Positions 57,449 to 64,000 of a stretch of DNA of 64,000 bases are shown here, in pieces. Both the position numbers and the translations under genes were made by a program. The notes beneath the pieces were generated by a model, which made no database searches, had not been told where the DNA came from, and worked only from the letters and a program-made list of their open reading frames with translations. The stretch covers positions 3,968,001 through 4,032,000 of the forward strand of contig NZ_CP009553.3 of the NCBI RefSeq assembly GCF_000767615.3. The letters run 5' to 3'. The DNA is from Pandoraea pnomenusa (GTDB lineage: Bacteria > Pseudomonadota > Gammaproteobacteria > Burkholderiales > Burkholderiaceae). Positions within the stretch are counted from its first letter, which is position 1, and the number at the start of each line of letters is the position of its first letter.

Positions 57449-58320
57449 TACTTTTCCTGTTGCCTGGCCCAGTCCGTGCGCGCCTGGCTGGCGCGCGCGA
57501 ATACGGCCTCGAGACCGGCGCCGTCGCCGGCATCGATCAATTGTCGCAGCGAGCCGAGCGTGGCGAGGTAACCGTCGAGTTCGGCCAGCAACGCATCACG
57601 ATTGGCCACGCAGATATCGCGCCACATTTCGGGGTTCGACGCCGCGATGCGGGTGAAGTCGCGAAAGCCTCCGCCCGCGAAGCCGAACTTCAACGACGCA
57701 TCGGGTGCGTCAAGAATCTGGGCGATTAACGCATACGAGAGGACGTGTGGCAAATGACTGACCGAAGCGAACACGTGATCGTGCTGTGTTTCGGACATCT
57801 CCGATACGCGCGCGCCAGTCGTCTCCCACATGCCCCGGATACGCGCCACGTCCTCGCTGCGGTTGCCCGGTTGCGGGCAAAGCACCACGCGGCGATCCCG
57901 GTACAGATCCACCGTCGCGGCCTCGACGCCAGATCGCTCCGCGCCGGCAATCGGATGACCGGGCACGAAACGCCAGGCGTCATCCCCGAGCGCCGCATTT
58001 GCGGCAGCCACGGCGTCCGACTTGGTACTTCCGGCGTCGGTGACAATCGTATTCCCGCCGAGACAGGGCCGAATGGCGCTCAGCAGCGCGGGCGTTTGCG
58101 CCACCGGCGCCGCGAGCACCACGACATCGGCGCCTGTCACGGCAGCCGCCATCGACGTGGCCGCACGATCGATCACGCCAAGCTCGCACGCCCGCCGAAG
58201 CGACGCCTCACTGCGCCCGACGCCGATCACTTCCTTCACGGCGCCTTCCGCCTTCAGCGCTCGCGCCAGCGAGCCGCCGATCAGGCCCACGCCACAGATG
58301 ACGAGTTTGTTCAGGACCAT
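57448..58320 (-). CDS. tyrA: Prephenate dehydrogenase
   Basis: A 290-residue NAD(P)-dependent enzyme converting prephenate to 4-hydroxyphenylpyruvate for tyrosine. The Rossmann motif [15 protein letters not shown] is near the N terminus. [24 protein letters not shown] and [12 protein letters not shown] are typical; no chorismate mutase domain is attached. The ATG at 58320 follows GGGGACGGGACG; an ATG at 58341 overlapping the pheA stop (ATGA) is an attractive alternative that adds seven residues. The far longer upstream frame is out of phase with pheA and not real. Confidence 0.95.
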   Translation of the reverse strand: MVLNKLVICGVGLIGGSLARALKAEGAVKEVIGVGRSEASLRRACELGVIDRAATSMAAAVTGADVVVLAAPVAQTPALLSAIRPCLGGNTIVTDAGSTKSDAVAAANAALGDDAWRFVPGHPIAGAERSGVEAATVDLYRDRRVVLCPQPGNRSEDVARIRGMWETTGARVSEMSETQHDHVFASVSHLPHVLSYALIAQILDAPDASLKFGFAGGGFRDFTRIAASNPEMWRDICVANRDALLAELDGYLATLGSLRQLIDAGDGAGLEAVFARASQARTDWARQQEK

Positions 58321-58337
58321 CGTCCCGTCCCCGCCGC

Positions 58338-59420
58338 TCATGCGGAGCGCGGGTAAGACCCGAGCACCTTGCAATACGCCGCATTCTGACGCAGCGATTC
58401 GAGCGCCTTGGCGACATTCGGATCGTCGCGATGCCCTTCGAAGTCGATGTAGAAGTAGTACTCCCACGCGCCGCTCTTGGCGGGACGCGACTCGAAACGC
58501 GTCATCGACACACCGTTGTTCGCGAGGGGCTCGAGCAATGCCACCACGGCGCCAGCACGATTGGGCACGGACAGAATGAGCGAGGTCTGGTCCCGCCCGC
58601 TCGGGGCAGGGTCCTGCGTACCGACGACCACGAAGCGGGTGCGATTGTGCGGATCGTCCTGCACATGCGAAAACGCGATTTGCAGTCCGTACTGGGTGGC
58701 GGCGGATTCGCCGGCAATCGCGGCGACGCTCGGATCCGCGGCGGCCATGCGGGCCGCCTCCGCGTTGCTCGACACGGCCTGACGCTCCAACCGCGGAAAA
58801 TGTGCTGTCAACCAGTGCTGGCATTGCGCGAGCGACTGCGCGTGCGAGCAGATCCGGGTCACGCCGTCGAGCGTCCCGGATTGCGACATCAGGTTGTGAT
58901 GGATTGGCAGCGCCACTTCGCCATTGATCGTCAGCGGGCTTTGCAGCAGCAGATCGAGCGTGCGCGACACCACACCCTCGGTCGAATTCTCGACGGGCAC
59001 TACCCCAAAGTCCGCGCTGCCGGCCTCGACCGCGCGAAACACCTCGTCGAGCGACGGGCACGGCAGGCCCTTCACACTCTGACCGAAATAAGAGAAGGCC
59101 GCTTGCTCGCTGTAAGTGCCGGCCGGCCCCAGATAGGCAACGGTCAGCACCTTCTCCAGCGCACGGCTGGCCGACATGATTTCGCGCCAGATCGAAGCAA
59201 GATTGTCGCCGTACAACGGCCCGTCGTTGGCTTGCTGCAAGCGCGAAATTACCTGCAGTTCGCGCTCGGGCCGAAACACCGGCGCGCCAAAACGCTTCTT
59301 GACCTCACCCACTTCCAGGGCGACGGCCGCACGTTGATTGAGCAGCTTCAGGAGCTGCGCGTCGATGGCATCGATTTTCTCGCGCAAGGGGCGCAGCGAT
59401 GCGTTCAGATCTTCATCCAT
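58338..59420 (-). CDS. pheA: Bifunctional chorismate mutase / prephenate dehydratase
   Basis: A 360-residue P-protein for phenylalanine synthesis. Residues ~1-90 form an AroQ chorismate mutase domain (LREKIDAIDAQLLKLLNQRAAVALEVG, in parts). Residues ~95-275 form the prephenate dehydratase with VAYLGPAGTYSEQAA and NRTRFVVVG. The C-terminal ACT domain has SVPNRAGAVVALLEPLANNGVSMTRFESRPAK (in parts), the phenylalanine feedback site. The start at 59420 matches homologues; an ATG at 59450 is in frame. No strong ribosome binding site is visible. serC lies 111 nt upstream. Confidence 0.96.
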   Translation of the reverse strand: MDEDLNASLRPLREKIDAIDAQLLKLLNQRAAVALEVGEVKKRFGAPVFRPERELQVISRLQQANDGPLYGDNLASIWREIMSASRALEKVLTVAYLGPAGTYSEQAAFSYFGQSVKGLPCPSLDEVFRAVEAGSADFGVVPVENSTEGVVSRTLDLLLQSPLTINGEVALPIHHNLMSQSGTLDGVTRICSHAQSLAQCQHWLTAHFPRLERQAVSSNAEAARMAAADPSVAAIAGESAATQYGLQIAFSHVQDDPHNRTRFVVVGTQDPAPSGRDQTSLILSVPNRAGAVVALLEPLANNGVSMTRFESRPAKSGAWEYYFYIDFEGHRDDPNVAKALESLRQNAAYCKVLGSYPRSA

Positions 59421-59531
59421 GGAGCGTATTGTCTTCTTGCGATGGGACATGGTCGGACGGCTCCCGGTGCGGAGTCCCGCAGGACGTTCAAAGCATGGAA
59501 AGCATTCGAATGCACCGGTCTCGCGTCCTCG

Positions 59532-60644
59532 TCAGCCGTGACTGCGCTCGAATTCACGCAGATAGTCGACCAGCGCCCGGACGCCGTCGAGCGGCATCGC
59601 GTTGTAGATCGAGGCGCGCATACCCCCCACGGACTTGTGGCCCTTGAGTTGCAGCAGCCCGCGCTCGCGAGCGCCGGCCAGGAAGGTCTCGTTCAATGCG
59701 TCGTCGTGCAGGAAAAACGGCACATTCATGCGCGAGCGGCAGTCCGGCGCCACCGGCGTGCGGTAAAAGTCGCTGCCGTCGAGAAAGCCGTACAGAAGCT
59801 CGGCCTTCGCCTTGTTCTGCGCTTCCATGGCGGCCAGCCCGCCTTGGCGCTTGAGCCACTGGAACACCAGACCCGCGATATAGATCGCGTAGGTCGGCGG
59901 CGTGTTGAACATCGAGTCGTTCTCGGCCACGATCTTCCAGTCGAACGCACTCGGCGTGAACGGCAATGCCCGCCCGAGCAGGTCGTCGCGCACAATGACC
60001 ACGGTCAGGCCCGACGGCCCGATATTCTTCTGCGCACCGCCATACATCACGCCGAACTTCGACACGTCCATCGGGCGCGACAGAATGTGCGACGAAACAT
60101 CCGCGACGAGCGGCACGTCGGCCAGCCCCGCGGTCGCCAGATCCGGTGTCCAGAAATACTCCACGCCGTGAATGGTCTCGTTCGTGCAGATGTGGACGTA
60201 GGCCGGATCCTTCGAAAGTCGCCACTCGTCCATGCCCGGCAAGCGTGTGAAGTGCTCCGCTTCGGTGCTCGCGGCGATATTGACGTCGCAATACTTGCGC
60301 GCCTCCTTCTGCGACTTCACCGACCAGGAGCCGGTCACGACATAGTCCGCCGTCTGGCGCTGCGCCTCGCGCGCGCCGCCGAGCAGATTCATCGGGATGA
60401 TCGCGTTCTCGGCGAGCGCCCCGCCCTGCATGAAAAGAATGCGGTAGTTGTCGGGCACCGCGAGCAGTTCGCGCAGATTGGCTTGCGCGTCGGCCAGGAT
60501 GCTCATGAACTCACGGCCGCGATGGCTCATTTCCATCACACCCATGCCGGCCCCGTGCCAATCGAGCATCTCTTCGGCTGCCTGGGTCAGCACCTCGGCA
60601 GGGAGCGCCGCCGGACCGGCGGAAAAGTTGAAAGCGCGCGTCAT
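59532..60644 (-). CDS. serC: Phosphoserine aminotransferase
   Basis: A 370-residue PLP aminotransferase that makes 3-phosphoserine (serine pathway) and a pyridoxine precursor. It begins [16 protein letters not shown]. The PLP lysine is Lys206 in [18 protein letters not shown] and the C-terminal [17 protein letters not shown] are diagnostic. The ATG at 60644 matches family length; the in-frame extension to 60851 passes through hairpins in the leader and is not coding-like. No Shine-Dalgarno sequence is evident, and the leader holds terminator-like structures. Confidence 0.96.
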   Translation of the reverse strand: MTRAFNFSAGPAALPAEVLTQAAEEMLDWHGAGMGVMEMSHRGREFMSILADAQANLRELLAVPDNYRILFMQGGALAENAIIPMNLLGGAREAQRQTADYVVTGSWSVKSQKEARKYCDVNIAASTEAEHFTRLPGMDEWRLSKDPAYVHICTNETIHGVEYFWTPDLATAGLADVPLVADVSSHILSRPMDVSKFGVMYGGAQKNIGPSGLTVVIVRDDLLGRALPFTPSAFDWKIVAENDSMFNTPPTYAIYIAGLVFQWLKRQGGLAAMEAQNKAKAELLYGFLDGSDFYRTPVAPDCRSRMNVPFFLHDDALNETFLAGARERGLLQLKGHKSVGGMRASIYNAMPLDGVRALVDYLREFERSHG

Positions 60645-60665
60645 GTTCGTTTTGCAGCAGTAAAA

Positions 60666-60712
60666 GTGAAACGCAAGCCGGCGGACATTGACCCGTGCGG
60701 CTTGCGTTTCAC
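60666..60712 (-). promoter_or_regulatory. Terminator-like hairpin in the serC leader
   Basis: A 15-bp perfect stem (60666-60680 with 60698-60712) has a 17-nt loop. On the minus strand it is followed by TTTTACTGC, and it ends 21 nt before the serC start codon. It could be an attenuator in the serC leader, or a terminator for transcription coming from upstream. Confidence 0.6.
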
Positions 60713-60829
60713 GTCTGACGATGGACCGCGGCGGTTCGGTCGCGAGTGGCCCCGCCAAACGATAGCCCGGGATGACCCGGCGACGGTTCGACGACGCTCT
60801 GAAGCCTGAGAAATGACCGAAAGGCGTAT

Positions 60830-60869
60830 AAAAAGCGGCGGCAAGGCCCAACTATACCGCCAGTTGGGC
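60830..60869 (-). promoter_or_regulatory. Overlapping palindrome and hairpin upstream of serC
   Basis: An 8-bp inverted repeat GCCCAACT / AGTTGGGC (60846-60853 with 60862-60869) overlaps a second, mutually exclusive pairing GGCGG / CCGCC (60837-60841 with 60857-60861). On the minus strand the second is followed by GCTTTTTA. It could be an operator or an antiterminator/terminator pair. Confidence 0.45.
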
Positions 60870-60958
60870 ACGACGTGCGGGTGTCAACCGCAAATCCGGC
60901 GTCGGATGACGGAAATCTGGAAAATTCCGAGAGGAATCTGCCGTTTTACCCCATCAAA

Positions 60959-60995
60959 GCAAAATGGCCGTTTGCGATCGCTCGCAAACGGCCAT
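60959..60995 (-). terminator. Intrinsic terminator after the DUF2059 gene
   Basis: A 14-bp perfect stem (60964-60977 with 60982-60995) with a 4-nt loop is followed on the minus strand by TTTTGCTTT. It lies 31 nt after the DUF2059 stop codon. Confidence 0.92.
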
Positions 60996-61026
60996 GATCG
61001 GTCGAATCCCGCGGGACCCGCCGATG

Positions 61027-61614
61027 TTACTTCTTGGCCGGACCCTTCGGTGCCGACTTGGCGGCCGCGGCGATCTCGGCGTCAGCTTGCTTGCTGGTCG
61101 CGTCGATCGATTGCGGCATGTACTTCTGCATCAGACCGCCAACGACTTCCTGGCCGACCTGGTCTTGCACCTTGATGTACTTCTGGCCGACCGGGCTCTT
61201 GTAGAACGCCGTCAGACCCTTGATTTCCTCGGTGGTGTAGAACTTGCCGTAAGCGTTGTACTGCGCTTGCACGGCGTCGTTCTTGAAGCTGTCCGAAGTG
61301 AAGACCTTGCCTGCACCGTCGACGAGCTTCTGAACCGAATTCTGTTGCAGCGTCGGCACGATGGCCTGCTTCTGCGCATCGGACAGCGTCTTGTTCTCGA
61401 CCAGTTGACGCTCGAGCACTTGCGGCGCAAGTTGCTTCGCCTGCTGCTGCGCGCCTTCGCCGATGGCGGTCACGAGCTTGGACGAATCGATGGCGTCGAG
61501 CAGTTCCTTGATGGCTGCCTTCTTGTCAGCGTCGAGCGGGGCGCTCTGCTGAGCCATTGCCATTGCCGGTGCTGCCAGCAGCAGCCACATCCACTTCTTG
61601 ACGTTGTGTTGCAT
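61027..61614 (-). CDS. Exported DUF2059-domain protein
   Basis: A 195-residue secreted/periplasmic protein. The signal peptide (WMWLLLAAPAMAMAQQ) is followed by a helical mature region. It has the DUF2059 signature near the middle (FYTTEEIKGLTAFYKSPVGQKYI, in parts) and an Ala/Lys-rich tail ending in PKGPAKK. Function is unknown for the family. The ATG at 61614 is used; a GTG four codons earlier overlaps the GGAG site. It is located between gyrA and serC, a usual place for a small envelope protein gene in this group of bacteria, and has its own terminator. Confidence 0.88.
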   Translation of the reverse strand: MQHNVKKWMWLLLAAPAMAMAQQSAPLDADKKAAIKELLDAIDSSKLVTAIGEGAQQQAKQLAPQVLERQLVENKTLSDAQKQAIVPTLQQNSVQKLVDGAGKVFTSDSFKNDAVQAQYNAYGKFYTTEEIKGLTAFYKSPVGQKYIKVQDQVGQEVVGGLMQKYMPQSIDATSKQADAEIAAAAKSAPKGPAKK

Positions 61615-61755
61615 AGTAATAGTCACTCCAAAGTTCGCCGGCTATCACCGACGATAAATAGATGCATCCTCGCCTGGGCACTTCACTGCATCGGGCCAGA
61701 TTCTACTGACTTTTCGGGGCAATGCACCCGTAGCTTACATCGAGTTACGCCCGTA

Positions 61756-64000
61756 TTACTCCGTGACATCCGCCTCGGGCGTCTCGTCGTCGCCGTGCGC
61801 GTCGCCATTTTCGGCCACTTCGGCGTCGGACTCGACGATCCGCTGCAAGCCCGACAGCGTCGTGCCTTCGTCCAGGCTGATCAGCGTCACCCCCTGCGTC
61901 GCGCGGCCCATTTCGCGAATTTCCGACACACGCGTACGGATCAGCACGCCGCCCGTCGTGATCAGCATGATCTCGTCATCCGGCTCGACCAGCGTCGCCG
62001 CGACCACCCGGCCGTTACGCTCGCTCGTCTGGATCGCAATCATACCCTTAGTGCCACGGCCGTGGCGGGTATATTCCGTGATCGACGTGCGCTTGCCGTA
62101 ACCGTTCACGGTCGCCGTGAGCACCGACTGCTGCTCGTTCTCGGCGACCAGCAGCGCGATGACGTTCTGGCCTTCTTCCAGTTGCATACCGCGAACGCCG
62201 CGCGCCTCGCGCCCCATCGGACGCACATCGTTCTCGTCGAAGCGAACCGCCTTGCCGGCGTCGGAGAACAGCATCACGTCGTGAGCGCCATCGGTGATGG
62301 CCGCGCCGATCAGCACGTCGCCGTCATCGAGATTCACAGCGATGATGCCCTTCTTGAGCGGACGGCTGAAGGCCGCCAGCGGCGTCTTCTTGACCGTGCC
62401 CAAGCTCGTTGCCATGAACACGAAGCGATCTTCGGTGTACTCCTTGACCGGCAGCACCACGTTGATCTTCTCGCCTTCCTGCAACGGGAACATATTGACG
62501 ATCGGACGGCCACGCGAGTTCCGCGAACCCTGCGGCACTTCGTATACCTTGATCCAGTACACGCGGCCGCGGTTCGAGAAGCACAGGATCGTGTCGTGCG
62601 TGTTGGCGATGAACAGCGTGTCGATCCAGTCGTCGTCCTTCGTGGCGGCCGCCTGCTTGCCGCGACCGCCGCGCTTCTGCGCCCGGTACTCGGACAGCGG
62701 CATCGACTTGATGTAACCGGAGTGCGACAGCGTCACGACCATGTCCTGCGGCGTGATGAGGTCTTCCGTATCCAGTTCGGTCGCGTTGTGCTCGATGGTC
62801 GAGCGACGGGCGTCGCCGAACTCGGCGCGCACCGAGGTCAGCTCTTCGCTGATGATCGTCGTCACGCGGATGGGACGCGCCAGGATGTCGAGCAGGTCGG
62901 CGATCTGGGCCATCACTTCCTTGTACTCGGAGACGATCTTGTCCTGCTCGAGGCCGGTCAGGCGCTGCAGACGCATTTGGAGAATTTCCTGCGCCTGCGT
63001 CTCCGACAGCCGGTACAGGCCATCGGCCTGCATGCCGACGTCGGCGTCGAGCCCCTCGGGGCGATAAGCGGCACGACCGCCCTGGGTTTCGCTTTCGGCG
63101 CGCGCAAGCATTTCGCGCACCACCGACGAATCCCAAGACTTTTCCATAAGCGCGGACTTCGCGATCGGCGGCGTAGGCGCGGCCTTGATGATCGCGATGA
63201 AGTCGTCGATGTTCGCGAGCGCGACCGCCAGCCCCTCGAGCACATGGCCGCGCTCGCGCGCGCGACGCAGTTCGTATACGGTGCGGCGAGTAATCACTTC
63301 GCGGCGGTGCGCAAGGAAGTGCACCAGCATCTCGCGCAGGTTCAGCAGCTTGGGCTGGCCGTCGACCAGCGCCACCATGTTCATGCCGAACGTGTCCTGC
63401 AGTTGCGTGTGCTTGTAGAGATTGTTCAGCACCACCTCGGGCACTTCGCCGCGCTTGAGCTCGATCACCACGCGCATGCCGCTCTTGTCGGACTCGTCGC
63501 GAATGTCGGAGATGCCCTCGAGACGCTTCTCGTTGACCAGTTCCGCAATACGCTCGAGCAGTGAGCGCTTGTTCACCTGATACGGCAGCTCGTCGACGAT
63601 GATCGCCACGCGCTGACCGCGATCGATATCCTCGAAGTGAGTCTTCGCTCGCATCACCACACGGCCACGACCGGTGCGGTAGCCTTCACGCACCCCGGAA
63701 ATGCCGTAGATGATGCCGGCCGTCGGGAAGTCCGGCGCCGGAATGATCTCGATCAGTTCGTCGACGGTGGCATCCGGATGCTTCAACAGATGCAGGCACC
63801 CCTCGACCACTTCGTTGAGGTTGTGCGGCGGAATGTTGGTGGCCATGCCCACCGCGATCCCCGACGAGCCGTTGAGCAGCAGGTTCGGGATGCGGGCGGG
63901 CAGGATCAGGGGCTCCTTCTCGCTGCCGTCGTAGTTCGGACCGAAGTCGACCGTTTCCTTGTCGATGTCCGCGAGCAACTCATGACCGATCTTGGCCATG
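61756..64000 (-). CDS. gyrA: DNA gyrase subunit A, C-terminal ~748 residues (cut by window edge)
   Basis: The C-terminal part of GyrA, the DNA-breaking subunit of gyrase. The visible sequence begins [19 protein letters not shown], a few residues after the position of the catalytic tyrosine, which lies outside the window. It continues with [23 protein letters not shown] (in parts), a long coiled coil and the beta-pinwheel C-terminal domain. The GyrA box [13 protein letters not shown] identifies GyrA and not ParC. The tail is acidic ([18 protein letters not shown]). The stop codon is intact. The next gene downstream, DUF2059, is 141 nt away with no obvious terminator between. Confidence 0.97.
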   Translation of the reverse strand, partial: MAKIGHELLADIDKETVDFGPNYDGSEKEPLILPARIPNLLLNGSSGIAVGMATNIPPHNLNEVVEGCLHLLKHPDATVDELIEIIPAPDFPTAGIIYGISGVREGYRTGRGRVVMRAKTHFEDIDRGQRVAIIVDELPYQVNKRSLLERIAELVNEKRLEGISDIRDESDKSGMRVVIELKRGEVPEVVLNNLYKHTQLQDTFGMNMVALVDGQPKLLNLREMLVHFLAHRREVITRRTVYELRRARERGHVLEGLAVALANIDDFIAIIKAAPTPPIAKSALMEKSWDSSVVREMLARAESETQGGRAAYRPEGLDADVGMQADGLYRLSETQAQEILQMRLQRLTGLEQDKIVSEYKEVMAQIADLLDILARPIRVTTIISEELTSVRAEFGDARRSTIEHNATELDTEDLITPQDMVVTLSHSGYIKSMPLSEYRAQKRGGRGKQAAATKDDDWIDTLFIANTHDTILCFSNRGRVYWIKVYEVPQGSRNSRGRPIVNMFPLQEGEKINVVLPVKEYTEDRFVFMATSLGTVKKTPLAAFSRPLKKGIIAVNLDDGDVLIGAAITDGAHDVMLFSDAGKAVRFDENDVRPMGREARGVRGMQLEEGQNVIALLVAENEQQSVLTATVNGYGKRTSITEYTRHGRGTKGMIAIQTSERNGRVVAATLVEPDDEIMLITTGGVLIRTRVSEIREMGRATQGVTLISLDEGTTLSGLQRIVESDAEVAENGDAHGDDETPEADVTE

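Noticed and set aside
58342..59061. A ~240-residue N-terminal extension of TyrA
   Set aside because: It overlaps pheA in a different phase and is not similar to any TyrA domain; the true start lies at 58320 or 58341.
60851..60887. TTGACA ... TATAGT as a serC promoter
   Set aside because: The spacing is 25 bp, too long for sigma70; at 17 bp from either hexamer the partner does not match.
60964..63564. An 866-codon rightward open frame opposite gyrA and the DUF2059 gene
   Set aside because: Antisense to unmistakable GyrA sequence, and it would begin inside a terminator stem.

Overview
The window is about 64 kb of GC-rich, densely packed chromosomal DNA from a Gram-negative betaproteobacterium. 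The gene families and gene order point to Burkholderiaceae: a DUF3460-scpA-panC-panD string, zapB-zapA-6S RNA, and gyrA..serC-pheA-tyrA-aroA / cmk-rpsA-ihfB-lapA-lapB. A Pandoraea-like genome is plausible, but that is inference from gene content and was not tested. I see no transposase, integrase, CRISPR array, tRNA or rRNA. This is core chromosome and not an accessory island.

Layout. 1-9 kb: the start of gltS, an Orn/Lys/Arg decarboxylase, dcd, the Fe-S carrier apbC/mrp, an OmpA-type lipoprotein, a candidate small RNA, metG, and a divergent Lrp regulator / DUF6356 pair. 9-16 kb: tamA-tamB followed by a lipoprotein with two BamE-like segments. 16-19 kb: DUF3460, scpA, panC and panD, then an orphan ParA ATPase. 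19.7-33.8 kb: a cobalamin uptake and late-assembly region. cobQ diverges from cobU-cbiB-cobD. btuF faces a seven-gene operon btuB-btuC-btuD-cobO-cobT-cobS-cobC. That operon is preceded by a sigma70 promoter and a clear cobalamin riboswitch. 33.8-34.7 kb: zapB-like, zapA and the 6S RNA gene. 34.8-42.6 kb: lipid/acyl-CoA genes (acyl-CoA dehydrogenase, etfA-etfB, an alpha/beta lipase, a ferredoxin-NADP reductase, an enoyl-CoA hydratase-like protein, an HDAC-family deacetylase). 43-51.4 kb: mltB, cysM, a ComEA-like protein with a long repetitive tail, and the envelope genes hldD, hldA, ugd, lapB and lapA. 51.6-64 kb: ihfB, rpsA, cmk, mntH (opposite strand, with a Fur-box-like palindrome), aroA, tyrA, pheA, serC, a DUF2059 protein and most of gyrA.

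How the genes work together. BtuB (outer membrane), BtuF (periplasm) and BtuCD (inner membrane) form a complete corrinoid import route. CobO, CobQ, CbiB and CobD, CobU, CobT, CobS and CobC cover adenosylation, side-chain amidation, aminopropanol attachment, nucleotide-loop assembly and final dephosphorylation. No corrin-ring synthesis gene is present in the window. HldA/HldD/Ugd supply LPS sugars, next to LapB/LapA, which tune LPS export. PheA/TyrA/AroA/SerC form an aromatic and serine biosynthesis block.

The most interesting points are a terminator-ended candidate small RNA before metG, a possible attenuator or operator before serC, the mntH gene with its metal-box palindrome splitting the usual aroA-cmk order, a 9-bp tandem repeat inside the ComEA-like gene, and a His-rich leader on CobS. 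I did not find a clearly new multi-gene system.
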